Shown here: positions 1-7,047 of the stretch, one piece after another
Position numbering within the stretch: position 1 is the stretch's first letter
Layout: the number at the start of each line of letters is the position of its first letter
From: an uncultured Acidimicrobiales bacterium
GTDB lineage: Bacteria; Actinomycetota; Acidimicrobiia; Acidimicrobiales; CADCSY01
Direction: 5' to 3'
Assembly (NCBI GenBank): GCA_902805555.1
Contig: CADCSY010000007.1
Location: 1 to 34,438, forward strand
DNA: 34,438 nt
Made by a program: the position numbers and the translations under genes
Notes under the pieces: model-generated
Told to the model about the DNA's origin: nothing
The model's input: only the letters and a program-made list of their open reading frames with translations
Databases searched by the model: none

Positions 1-492
1 CCCCCAGCTGACCTCACCCCGGTCGGTGCGCACCCCGATCGTCACCCGCACGGCCGTGCCCTCGAGGTGGGGCCCGATGCGCTCGAGCCGCTCGTCGTCG
101 GCCACGAGCACCACGGCGCCCGAGTCGGCCAGCCCGTAGGCCAGCTCCGGCCCTGTCCACCATGCGTTCAGCGGGACGGCCACCGCCCCCGTCCCGACCG
201 CAGCCCAGAAGGCGATGACCCACTCCGGGTAGTTGCGGGTGGCGATGGCGATGCGGTCGCCCTGCTGCACGCCGTGCTCCGTGCGCAGGCGGTGGGCGAG
301 CGCCCGGACCCGGGCGTGCGCCTCGTCGAAGGTGAGCCGCTCCTCGCCGTAGACGAGGTAGGTCGCGTCCCCGTGCGCCCCGCTCGCATCCCAGATCTGG
401 CGGAGCGACGCCGGGGCGTGTCGGAACACCTTCGTCGGCACCCCCCGCACGTCGATCTCTTCGATCGCGAACAGCTCGTCGGTCTCCGTCAT
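1..492 (-). CDS. Acyl-CoA synthetase (AMP-binding family), N-terminal part
   Basis: This is the first 164 codons of an adenylate-forming enzyme; the rest lies beyond the left edge. Such enzymes activate a carboxylic acid with ATP and load it onto CoA. The translation starts MTETDELFAIEEI and continues with features of the family's N-terminal domain: a YGEERLTFDE strand, the GDRIAIATRNYPEWVIAFWA segment, and GAVAVPLNAWWTGPELAYGL, where the family usually has 'vPLNpw...eel.y.l'. The ATP-binding P-loop would lie further on and is not in the window. The ATG at 492 is preceded by a GGGGGAGGGG ribosome-binding stretch. It diverges from a TetR gene, with a palindromic operator between them, so it is probably repressed by that regulator and induced by its acid or acyl-CoA. 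Substrate unknown. Confidence 0.88.
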   Translation of the reverse strand, partial: MTETDELFAIEEIDVRGVPTKVFRHAPASLRQIWDASGAHGDATYLVYGEERLTFDEAHARVRALAHRLRTEHGVQQGDRIAIATRNYPEWVIAFWAAVGTGAVAVPLNAWWTGPELAYGLADSGAVVLVADDERLERIGPHLEGTAVRVTIGVRTDRGEVSWG

Positions 493-521
493 CGGCCCCT
501 CCCCCGGTCCGCCGTGCCGAG

Positions 522-541
522 AACTTAGCGTTCGCTAAGTT
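522..541. promoter_or_regulatory. TetR operator in divergent promoter
   Basis: AACTTAGCG-TT-CGCTAAGTT is a perfect inverted repeat with 9-base arms and a 2-base centre. It contains a possible -10 box in each direction: TAAGTT at 536-541 for the TetR gene starting at 550, and TAAGTT at 527-522 on the minus strand for the acyl-CoA synthetase starting at 492. A bound repressor would block both promoters. Binding by the adjacent TetR protein is inferred from position. Confidence 0.8.
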
Positions 542-549
542 GTCGTGCC

Positions 550-1134
550 ATGGCGAACCGGCCCGGCAAGGCAGCCATCCTGCGGGCCGCCGTCGAGGTC
601 ATGGGCGAGGACGGCTACGAGGGCTCCTCGATCCGGGACATGGCCACCCGGGCCGGTGTCTCGGTGGCCGCCCTCTACCACCACTTCCCGTCGAAGCTCG
701 AGCTGCTGCGCGAGTTCCTGGACGAGGCCCACGAGGTCACGCTGACCCGGCTCGACCGGCGGCTCGCAGCCGCCGACCGGTCCCCCGCCGCCCAGCTCGA
801 CGAGCTCGTGGCCACGCTCATCGCCACCCACCTCCACGACGACTTCGCCCGCCTGGCCTCGAACGTGGCGCTGCGCGAGTACACGCGGCTCAACCCGCCG
901 GAGCGGGGGGCCATCGACGAGAAGCGCCGCCGCCTGCTCCTCCTCGTCGAGTCGGTGATCGTCGACGGCCTCCGCTCCGGCGACTTCACCTGCGACGAGC
1001 CGCAGGAGACCGCGAGGGCGATCGTCACGCTGTGCTCGTCCCTGGTGGAGCCGTTCGCCGAGATGGAGCGGACGATGCCCGAGGTGATCGAGCTCTACCA
1101 GGGCTTCGCCCGCCGGCTCGTGGGCCCTGCCTAG
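550..1134 (+). CDS. TetR/AcrR family transcriptional regulator
   Basis: A 194-residue regulator with a classic N-terminal TetR DNA-binding domain (about residues 8-55): ILRAAVEVMGEDGYEGSSIRDMATRAGVS followed by the recognition helix region VAALYHHFPSK. The C-terminal part (about 70-190) is helical and should bind the ligand and dimerise; it resembles the TetR_C domains of regulators of fatty-acid or acyl-CoA genes. The ATG lies 8 bases after TAAGTT, and no Shine-Dalgarno sequence is visible, so the mRNA is probably leaderless. It diverges from an acyl-CoA synthetase gene with a perfect palindrome between the two, which suggests autoregulation and control of the synthetase. The ligand cannot be read from the sequence. 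Confidence 0.92.
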   Translation: MANRPGKAAILRAAVEVMGEDGYEGSSIRDMATRAGVSVAALYHHFPSKLELLREFLDEAHEVTLTRLDRRLAAADRSPAAQLDELVATLIATHLHDDFARLASNVALREYTRLNPPERGAIDEKRRRLLLLVESVIVDGLRSGDFTCDEPQETARAIVTLCSSLVEPFAEMERTMPEVIELYQGFARRLVGPA

Positions 1135-1163
1135 CGATCCTCCGAGGCGAGCCGCTCAGGGCC
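1123..1163. terminator. Possible weak hairpin between convergent genes
   Basis: GGCCCTG at 1123-1129 can pair with CAGGGCC at 1157-1163 across a 27-base loop. It sits at the convergent ends of the TetR gene (stop 1134) and the phosphotransferase gene (stop at 1156). There is no T-run and the loop is long, so this is only a tentative terminator. Confidence 0.25.
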
Positions 1164-2511
1164 TGGCCAGGTGCTTGGGGTTGGCGACCGCCAGCCGGTC
1201 GCGGACCGACGCCGCGAGGAAGCGCCAGAGCTCGTCCTGCCGGTCATCGAAGCGACCGTCACGGATTGCGTCGCACAGCTCGGCCGGCGACGATGCCCCG
1301 AGGTCCGCCAGGCCCGACCGGAAGCGCACCTCCTGCGCAGGCCCGAGCAGCACCTGGCGCTCGACGATGCCGAGCACGTTCGCCGTCACCCGGGCATGGA
1401 ACGAGACGTGCCCGCGGGTGGCGCCCATGACGGTGTCCGAGAGGAAGCCACGGGCGGCGTCGAGCAGCTCGGCGGCGGTGGGGCGACCGTGCAGGCCGGG
1501 CTCGTCGTCGGTCGGGTCGCCGACGGTCGCCCTCGCGTCCGCCCATGCCTCGGGCGAGAGCAGCTCGATGAGGTCCCACTCCTGCTCGGCCACCCGCCGG
1601 CCGATGGCGGCCAGCTCCACCGAGCGCACGAGGCCGTTCAGGTGGGCGGCCGCCTGCCCCATGCACCCGATCCCCCATTGGAGCGTCTTCTGCACGAGCC
1701 ACCAGTGGAACGTGTCCCGGTCGACCGACGTGCCGGCGACCGACTCGTAGGCCGACAGGAGCTCGTCGATCGTGCCGACGCCGCCCACCGGCAGCGCCTC
1801 ACCGAAGCGCCACGCCTTCACGCACAGCCAGCCGAGGTCCTCGACCGGGTCGCCGAGGTGCACGAGCTCCCAGTCGATGGCGGCCCGCAGCCCCTCCTCG
1901 TCGACGATCAGGTTCCCCATCCGGAGGTCTCCGTGGACCACCGCCGTTCCGGTGGACGGCGGGCGGTGCGAGCCGAGCCAGCGCTGCGCGGCCTCGTACG
2001 TCGGTGACACGTCCGCCACCGCCTCGTACGCCGTCCAGTACTGCTCGAGGGTGTCGACCTCGGTCAGCCCCGGCACCTCCACTGGGTCGATGGCGTGGAG
2101 ACCGGCCAGGAAGCGGCCGAGCTGGCCGGCGAGGACCTCACGGGCGTGTGCGAACTCCTCGTCGCGCAGGATGCGGCGGGCCAGCGTCTCCCCCGGCACC
2201 CGTCCCATCACGAGCCCGGCGGTGCCGAGGTTCGTGCCGTCGTCGTCGACGAGCACCTCGGGCACCGGCAGGCCGGCTCGCCCGCAGGCGCGCATGGCGT
2301 CGGCCTCGAGCGCCATCGACCCCGGCATCCCCGGCCGGCCCGGCGGGTCCCGGCGCAGGATCAGCTCGCGGTCACCGACGCTGAACGCCCACGTCTCGCG
2401 CGAGGCGCCTCCGGAGAGGCGCTGCAGGTCGTCGACCACCAGGCCCTCGCCGAGCACCGGTGCGAGCGTCCGGGCGAGCGCGTCTGCGGTCGTGCGCTCT
2501 TCGGTCGACAC
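1156..2511 (-). CDS. Phosphotransferase-family protein with DUF6285 C-terminal domain
   Basis: A 451-residue two-domain protein. Residues about 10-325 form an aminoglycoside-phosphotransferase/choline-kinase-like fold: a glycine-rich loop LSGGASRETWAF, the ELILRRDP strand with the nucleotide-binding region, the Brenner motif HGDLRMGNL (catalytic Asp about 195) and the metal-binding Asp in AIDWELVHLGDP (about 213). It resembles the kinase half of ACAD10/11-type proteins, which in bacteria often sit among acyl-CoA genes. Residues about 335-451 (AAELLDAARGFL ... RVTANVLGIVERQ) match DUF6285, whose function is unknown. I chose the GTG at 2511 because upstream starts would lie inside the operator-like palindrome at 2534-2549. 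Likely a hydroxyacyl or small-alcohol kinase; the substrate is unknown. Confidence 0.85.
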   Translation of the reverse strand: MSTEERTTADALARTLAPVLGEGLVVDDLQRLSGGASRETWAFSVGDRELILRRDPPGRPGMPGSMALEADAMRACGRAGLPVPEVLVDDDGTNLGTAGLVMGRVPGETLARRILRDEEFAHAREVLAGQLGRFLAGLHAIDPVEVPGLTEVDTLEQYWTAYEAVADVSPTYEAAQRWLGSHRPPSTGTAVVHGDLRMGNLIVDEEGLRAAIDWELVHLGDPVEDLGWLCVKAWRFGEALPVGGVGTIDELLSAYESVAGTSVDRDTFHWWLVQKTLQWGIGCMGQAAAHLNGLVRSVELAAIGRRVAEQEWDLIELLSPEAWADARATVGDPTDDEPGLHGRPTAAELLDAARGFLSDTVMGATRGHVSFHARVTANVLGIVERQVLLGPAQEVRFRSGLADLGASSPAELCDAIRDGRFDDRQDELWRFLAASVRDRLAVANPKHLARP

Positions 2512-2533
2512 CGTGGCTGCCCCCTGTGGTGAA

Positions 2534-2549
2534 CTGAGCGATCGTTCAG
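2534..2549. promoter_or_regulatory. TetR-type operator-like palindrome
   Basis: CTGAGCGATCGTTCAG is symmetric at 7 of 8 base pairs. It lies in the 59-base divergent gap between the phosphotransferase gene (start 2511) and the crotonase gene (start 2571). Possible -10 boxes flank it: TACGTT on the minus strand at 2555-2550 and TAGCAA on the plus strand at 2554-2559. Neither divergent gene encodes a regulator, and the site differs from the operator at 522-541, so the cognate protein may be encoded elsewhere. Confidence 0.5.
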
Positions 2550-2570
2550 AACGTAGCAACGGGGGGACGG

Positions 2571-3413
2571 ATGACGAAGCCGGAGCAGGCCCGGGTGGCG
2601 GACCACGAGGCGGCGTACGAGCAGATCACCGCCGAGCGGCGGGACGACGTGGTCGTCCTCACCCTCGACCGGCCCGAGCGGCTGAACGCCTGGACGCCGC
2701 GCATGAGCGCCGAGCTCGTGCACGCCATCGAGGCGGCCGACGCCGACGGCGACATCGGCGCGGTGGTGGTCACGGGGTCGGGTCGCGGGTTCTGCGCCGG
2801 CGCCGACATCGAGGCCGTCTTCGACGCCCAGCTGTCAGACGGGCCCACCGGCGCCGTGCCCGGCGGCAGCCGCGACTGGGTGACACTCGTGCGGTCGACG
2901 AAGCCGCTCGTCGCCGCCGTCAACGGGGTGGCCGTGGGCGTCGGGCTGACGATGATCCTGCCGTTCGACCGGATCGTCGCCTCCGACCAGGCCAGGTTCA
3001 GCCTGCGGTTCGTGAAGATGGGCCTCGTGCCGGAGCTGGCCTCGAGCTCGTTCGTGCCCCAGCGGGTCGGCTTCGGGGCCGCCTCCGACCTCATGCTCTC
3101 GGGCCGGATGGTCGCTGCGGAGGAGGCCGTGGCGCTCGGCCTCGCCGACGAGCTGGTGGCCCACGACTCGCTGCTCGACGCCGCCGTGGCCCGGGCCAGG
3201 ACCTACGGTGAGAACCCGGCCCGGCAGCTGCGGTGGATCAAGGAGCTGCTCACCCAGAACGCCGCCGAGGCCGACCCCCTCGTGGCCCAGCGGCGCGAGC
3301 TCGCGCGCCTGCAGGACTGCTACGTGAGCCCGGAGCACGAGGAGGCCGTGGCGGCGTTCATGGAGAAGCGCCCGGCGGACTTCCGGGCGGTCGCCGCTAG
3401 GGCTCGACGATGA
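2571..3413 (+). CDS. Enoyl-CoA hydratase/isomerase family protein, isomerase-like active site
   Basis: A 280-residue crotonase-fold protein. Oxyanion-hole regions are clear: GRGFCAGADIEAV (about 71-83) and AAVNGVAVGVGL (about 115-126). The first hydratase glutamate position, in the usual GGGcELA helix, is here GVGLTMI, so it is missing. The usual second hydratase glutamate is also absent. Instead Glu155 lies in GLVPELASSS, the place where delta3,delta2-enoyl-CoA isomerases (ECI/PECI type) keep their single catalytic base. An isomerase acting on unsaturated acyl-CoA is therefore more likely than a hydratase. The ATG has a GGGGGGAC ribosome-binding stretch. Its 3' end overlaps the convergent alcohol dehydrogenase gene by 17 bases. 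Confidence 0.88.
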   Translation: MTKPEQARVADHEAAYEQITAERRDDVVVLTLDRPERLNAWTPRMSAELVHAIEAADADGDIGAVVVTGSGRGFCAGADIEAVFDAQLSDGPTGAVPGGSRDWVTLVRSTKPLVAAVNGVAVGVGLTMILPFDRIVASDQARFSLRFVKMGLVPELASSSFVPQRVGFGAASDLMLSGRMVAAEEAVALGLADELVAHDSLLDAAVARARTYGENPARQLRWIKELLTQNAAEADPLVAQRRELARLQDCYVSPEHEEAVAAFMEKRPADFRAVAARARR

Positions 3414-4440
3414 TCTTGCAGTGCTCCTCGGGGTCGCCGAGCGCCTGGAACGCCCAGCCGGTCCGCTCGAGGGGCACCTGCGCCGTGACCATCGGCGCGA
3501 CGTCGATCTCGCCCTCGGCGATCGAGCGCAGCGACTGGGCGAACTCCATCGGGTCGTAGCCGAGCACGAACTGGATCTGCAGCTCCTTCGCGATCCCGAA
3601 GAAGGGCGTGACCGTGTCGGTCTCCATGCACACGCCGACGACCGTCACGCCGGTGCCTGCCGGTGCCGAGCGCATGATGTCGTTGATGATGCCGGGCACG
3701 CCGATCGCCTCGTAGACGTGCAGGGGCCGCCCTCCGCCGGCCTGCTGCCACGCCTCCCACCCGGTGGTCTCCCGGGGGTCCACGGCGACCTGGGCGCCCA
3801 TGGTCAGCGCCAGCGCCCGGCGGGCGGGCGAGAGGTCGGTCGCGACGATGGGCTCGATGCCCTTCACCCGGAGGGCGGCGACCACCGCCAGGCCGACCGG
3901 GCCACAGCCGAGCACGAGGGCGCCGGCGCCCCGCTCGATGCCGGACCGGTTCACGGCGTGGAGGCCGACGGCCATCGGCTCGGTGAGGGCGGCGTGGTGG
4001 GCCGGCAGCCCGTTCGGCACCTCGAGCAGCAGCGGCGCCGTGAGCAGCATGCGCTCGCCGTAGCCGCCGTGCACGGTGTTCGAGTAGACGATCGGGTGGA
4101 TGCCGTCCATGCCCATGAGGACGGGCAACGAGGTCACCAGCTGGCCGACCGCGGCCGGCGCCTCGGTGTCGGGGCCGATCTCGAGCACCTCGGCGGCGAA
4201 CTCGTGGCCCAGGAAGACGTCACGCTCGAGGTCGAGCTCTGCCGGCGCGCCGAGCGACGCCAAGCCCTCCATCTGCTTGCCGAGGGCGAGCATCTCCGCA
4301 CCGTGCCTCGCGAAGTGGAGGTCGCTGCCGCAGATCCCGCACGCCTTCACCTGCACGAGCACCTGGCCGAGCGCCGGCGTCGGCTCCTCGACGTCTTCCC
4401 GGACGACGATCTCGCCCCTGTGGAGCACTGCCGCTCTCAT
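3397..4440 (-). CDS. Zinc-type medium-chain alcohol dehydrogenase lacking the structural-zinc cysteines
   Basis: A 347-residue medium-chain dehydrogenase/reductase. Catalytic-zinc ligands are in place: Cys37 in GICGSD, His79-Glu80 in FLGHEF, and Glu154 in LTEPMAVGLHAV. The Rossmann NAD(P)-binding motif LGCGPVGLAVVAAL follows at about 177-190. The lobe that normally carries four structural-zinc cysteines has none; it reads LVTSLPVLMGMDGIHP. The last gene of a minus-strand operon, it starts with an ATG that overlaps the stop of a 48-residue ORF (ATGA). The operon also encodes a FAD monooxygenase and an epoxide hydrolase, so oxidation of a diol or alcohol made by those enzymes is a reasonable inference. 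It converges with the isomerase gene and overlaps it by 17 bases. Confidence 0.9.
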   Translation of the reverse strand: MRAAVLHRGEIVVREDVEEPTPALGQVLVQVKACGICGSDLHFARHGAEMLALGKQMEGLASLGAPAELDLERDVFLGHEFAAEVLEIGPDTEAPAAVGQLVTSLPVLMGMDGIHPIVYSNTVHGGYGERMLLTAPLLLEVPNGLPAHHAALTEPMAVGLHAVNRSGIERGAGALVLGCGPVGLAVVAALRVKGIEPIVATDLSPARRALALTMGAQVAVDPRETTGWEAWQQAGGGRPLHVYEAIGVPGIINDIMRSAPAGTGVTVVGVCMETDTVTPFFGIAKELQIQFVLGYDPMEFAQSLRSIAEGEIDVAPMVTAQVPLERTGWAFQALGDPEEHCKIIVEP

Positions 4441-4583
4441 GACGCCCGCTCCTCCTCCTGCTCCTGCACCTCGGTCCGGGTCGCCTTCACAGCCGCCCGC
4501 CCGGCCCGCCCGGGGCGGCTGCCGATCGGCTGGGACGGCGAGTCGGAGCCGCCGGGGCCCGGGGGTCTGCGTGCTGCTCTCAC
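4437..4583 (-). CDS. Small bridge ORF between epoxide hydrolase and dehydrogenase (48 aa)
   Basis: A 48-codon reading frame that exactly fills the gap between two operon genes. Its GTG overlaps the upstream epoxide-hydrolase stop (GTGA at 4583-4580), and its TGA overlaps the downstream dehydrogenase start (ATGA at 4440-4437). By hand count 42 of 48 third codon positions are G or C, against 37 of 48 first and 34 of 48 second positions, the order expected for a translated frame in this genome. The product would be basic and proline-rich at first, then acidic (VQEQEEERAS). No family is recognised and no membrane segment is seen. It may only be a translational-coupling device. Confidence 0.4.
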   Translation of the reverse strand: MRAARRPPGPGGSDSPSQPIGSRPGRAGRAAVKATRTEVQEQEEERAS

Positions 4584-5551
4584 CAGGATCTCCCGTCGCG
4601 GCGGAGGGCGTCGAGGAAGCCGAGCAGGGCAGCGTTCACCTGGTCCGGCTTCTCCTGCTGCACCCAGTGCCCGGCGTCGTCGACGAGCACGTCGCCGCGG
4701 TGGTCGGTGAGCCACCCGTCCTGGCCGGACGGTGGGCTCATGGAGAGCACCGGGTCCTGTGCACCGCTGACGAAGAGCGACGGCTGCTCGACCTTGGCGC
4801 CCGCCAGGTGGGACGTGAGCTCCCAGTCGCGGTCGAAGTTCCGGTACCAGTTGATGCCGCCGGTGAAGCCGGTCCGGGTGAAGGCCTCCACGTAGTGGTC
4901 GAGGTCCGCCTGGGGGAGCCAGTCGGGCAGGGCCTCGGGCTCAGGGAGCCGCTCGACGAAGCCACGACCGTCGTCGGCCTGGCTGGAGATGCCGGCACCG
5001 GCGTCGTCCGAGGGATCGACCTTCACGCCGCACAGGAGCCGGCGCATCGTCGTGGCCGGGTCGGCGCCGAGGTCGGCGTCGGCCACGCCCGGCTCCTGGA
5101 AGTAGACGATGTAGAAGAAGGAGCCGGCGAACGCAGCCCGCATGAGCTGCACCGGCGGGGCCGGCGGCCGGGGGACGAACGGCACGCTCATGCCGACCAC
5201 CCCGGCGACGCGCGCCGGGTGCAGCAGGGCCAGCTGCCACACCACGATCGACCCCCAGTCGTGCCCCACGAACACGGCCCTGTCGATGCCGAGCTCGTCG
5301 AGGAGGCCGACGAGGTCCCCGCTGAGGTCGAGGATGTCGTAGGCCTCGATCGCCTCCGGCCGGCTCGAGCGGCCGTAGCCGCGCTGGTCCGGCGCGAGGA
5401 CCCGGTAGCCCGCGGCGGCGAGCGCCGGGACCTGGTGCCGCCACGAGTAGGCCAGCTCGGGGAACCCGTGGGCGAGGACGACGGCGGGCCCCTCGCCCTC
5501 GTCCACCACGTGGAGGTCGACCCCGTTGGTGGTGATCGTGCGCTCAGACAT
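4580..5551 (-). CDS. Epoxide hydrolase (alpha/beta-hydrolase fold)
   Basis: A 323-residue soluble epoxide hydrolase, which opens an epoxide with water to give a vicinal diol. All the key elements are present: HGFPE at 28-32 with YSWRHQ after it; nucleophile Asp98 in GHDWG; lid tyrosine Tyr150 in VYFQEPGVA; second lid tyrosine Tyr236 in NWYRN; acid Asp266 in AQDPVL; base His295 in GHWVQQEKP. The two lid tyrosines separate it from haloalkane dehalogenases and esterases. The ATG at 5551 overlaps the end of the upstream monooxygenase gene by 8 bases, so the two are probably translationally coupled. The context suggests that it hydrolyses an epoxide made by that monooxygenase. Confidence 0.93.
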   Translation of the reverse strand: MSERTITTNGVDLHVVDEGEGPAVVLAHGFPELAYSWRHQVPALAAAGYRVLAPDQRGYGRSSRPEAIEAYDILDLSGDLVGLLDELGIDRAVFVGHDWGSIVVWQLALLHPARVAGVVGMSVPFVPRPPAPPVQLMRAAFAGSFFYIVYFQEPGVADADLGADPATTMRRLLCGVKVDPSDDAGAGISSQADDGRGFVERLPEPEALPDWLPQADLDHYVEAFTRTGFTGGINWYRNFDRDWELTSHLAGAKVEQPSLFVSGAQDPVLSMSPPSGQDGWLTDHRGDVLVDDAGHWVQQEKPDQVNAALLGFLDALRRDGRSW

Positions 5552-6941
5552 CGGCGGTCTCCTCTGCGAGGGCTGCCAGGAGCGCCTCACGGCTCGGTCC
5601 CGCCCTGGGCGGGATGGGGTGGTCGTCGGGGTGCGACAGCACGTGCGCAGCCCGCGCGACGTACTGCGGGTCGGCCGCCAGCTCTGCGGGCGTGGCCATC
5701 AGGTTCCAGAGGCGGGCGAAGCCGCGTCCGAGGACCGGGTCGGTCTCGGCGGCGGCCAGGAGCCGGGCCATCGGCGACGCCGGGTCGCTGACGCCCCCCG
5801 ACGGGTCGGCGCCGTGCCTGTCCATCTCCACCGACGCAGCGAACCACGGCTCGACCTCTCGCGCGCACCCCGCCTCGTAGGCCCGGGCCCGGGCCACGGG
5901 GTCACCGGGGTGGGCGGCCACGGCGTCGGCGAGGAGCACGGCCTGGACCATGGCGAGCGAGCAGCCCCGGCCGTAGAGCGGGTTGGTGCACGTGTGGGCG
6001 TCGCCGATGGCGTGGAAGCCGAGGACGGTGGGCTCGCCGCCGTCGTCGACGAAGCGGCGGAGCCGGTTGAGCAGGCCGCCCATGGGGCGCACCCCCCCGA
6101 GGGGCTCGAGCTCGGGGCCGCTGAAGAACTGGTCGGGTCCGGGAAGCAGCCGGCACGCCCGCTCGAACCCGGACGGCTGGGAGAGGGCGGCACGCAGCTC
6201 GCCGTCGTCGGGGCGGATGGCGAGGGTGATGCTGAGCGTGCCGCCGTCGCCGGGCACGCCCAGGAACTTCACGAAGCCGAGGTCGCCGCCGAGCTTGGGG
6301 TCGAGGCTGCGGAGGTCGAAGCCCTGCGGGAGGCGGTACCAGCGGGAGAGGTACATGAGCCCGCTCTCGTGGATCCGCTCGGGCACGTCGACCCCGAGGT
6401 CGCCGAGCCATGCAGGCACGGCACCGCGACGCCCGGTGGCACCGACCACGATGCCCCCGGTGAAGGTGCTGCCGTCGTCGAGGCGCACGCCGGTCACGGC
6501 GCCACCGCCGCCGACGAGGCCGCGGACGCCGACGCCGGCTCGGATGGTGACGCCGGGGGCGGCCAGGGCGGCCCGTCGCAGCACCCACTCCAGGGTCGTG
6601 CGGCGGATGATGATGACCTTCAGGTCCTCGTCGCCCGGCTGCGGTTCGCCGAGCTGCGCCGTGGTCGGCATGGTGGTCGCCCCGGCGGCGACGAGGTCGT
6701 CGAGCACGTCGGGGAAGCGCTGGCGGAGCAGGACCTGCATGCGGGCCAGGAACCCGTGGGTCTGGTGGACCTGGGGCGCTCCCCGCCGCTCGGCCCGGAA
6801 CGCCTCCTCCGCATCGGCCACTGGCGGGAGCACGTCGCGCTCGAGGACGCTGACGGCGTGGCCCGCCCGCCCGAGCGCCAGCGCGGCCGTCAGGCCCCCG
6901 ACGCCACCTCCCACGACCACGACTGCCTCAGGACCGGCCAC
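5544..6941 (-). CDS. FAD-dependent monooxygenase, possible epoxidase (LasC-like)
   Basis: A 465-residue flavoprotein. The N-terminal dinucleotide-binding fold is VVVVGGGVGGLTAALAL (GGGVGG at 11-16) with an acidic strand end VLERD. A second FAD-contacting motif GFHAIGDAHTCTNPLYGRG has its GD at 313-314. The segment HQTHGFLARMQVLLRQRFPDVLDDL (57 onward; key residues HQTHGFL) resembles the SHAFLA region of LasC/MonCI-type and squalene-epoxidase-like flavin monooxygenases. The GTG at 6941 is chosen because GGGGAGG lies just upstream. First gene of an operon with epoxide hydrolase and alcohol dehydrogenase. The leader contains a TetR operator (7001-7020) and a GC palindrome (6973-6988). Hydroxylation instead of epoxidation cannot be excluded. 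Confidence 0.85.
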   Translation of the reverse strand: MAGPEAVVVVGGGVGGLTAALALGRAGHAVSVLERDVLPPVADAEEAFRAERRGAPQVHQTHGFLARMQVLLRQRFPDVLDDLVAAGATTMPTTAQLGEPQPGDEDLKVIIIRRTTLEWVLRRAALAAPGVTIRAGVGVRGLVGGGGAVTGVRLDDGSTFTGGIVVGATGRRGAVPAWLGDLGVDVPERIHESGLMYLSRWYRLPQGFDLRSLDPKLGGDLGFVKFLGVPGDGGTLSITLAIRPDDGELRAALSQPSGFERACRLLPGPDQFFSGPELEPLGGVRPMGGLLNRLRRFVDDGGEPTVLGFHAIGDAHTCTNPLYGRGCSLAMVQAVLLADAVAAHPGDPVARARAYEAGCAREVEPWFAASVEMDRHGADPSGGVSDPASPMARLLAAAETDPVLGRGFARLWNLMATPAELAADPQYVARAAHVLSHPDDHPIPPRAGPSREALLAALAEETADV

Positions 6942-6972
6942 GACACCTCCCCGCACTGCTCGTGCCCCGTGC

Positions 6973-6988
6973 GCGGCCGGCCGGCCGC
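6973..6988. repeat. 16-bp GC palindrome in monooxygenase leader
   Basis: GCGGCCGGCCGGCCGC is a perfect 16-bp palindrome. It lies 32 bases upstream of the monooxygenase start, inside the predicted long 5' leader. As RNA it could fold into a GCGGCC-GGCC-GGCCGC hairpin. Its role is unknown. Confidence 0.5.
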
Positions 6989-7000
6989 ACACCCCGTCGC

Positions 7001-7020
7001 CTGGCAACAGGCGTTGCCAG
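7001..7020. promoter_or_regulatory. TetR operator 1 (monooxygenase side)
   Basis: CTGGCAACAGGCGTTGCCAG has 8-base arms that pair perfectly around a 4-base centre (AGGC). It lies downstream of the proposed monooxygenase -10 box, so a bound repressor would act as a roadblock in the leader. The neighbouring site at 7030-7047 is the same sequence in reverse orientation with one mismatch. Confidence 0.8.
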
Positions 7021-7029
7021 AGGCCGGTA

Positions 7030-7047
7030 TGGTAACGCCTGTTGCCA
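7030..7047. promoter_or_regulatory. TetR operator 2, overlapping start of tetR
   Basis: TGGTAACGCCTGTTGCCA is the reverse complement of operator 1 at 17 of 18 positions; the two centres are 28 bp apart. It overlaps a TATGGT -10 box at 7028-7033 for the plus-strand TetR gene, a TACCAT box on the minus strand (7034-7029), and the TTG start codon at 7042. Binding would shut off both directions. Confidence 0.8.

Noticed and set aside
2511..2559. TTG at 2559 as start of the phosphotransferase
   Set aside because: It would place the operator-like palindrome and the possible -10 boxes inside the coding region. The GTG at 2511 gives a normal-length N-terminus.
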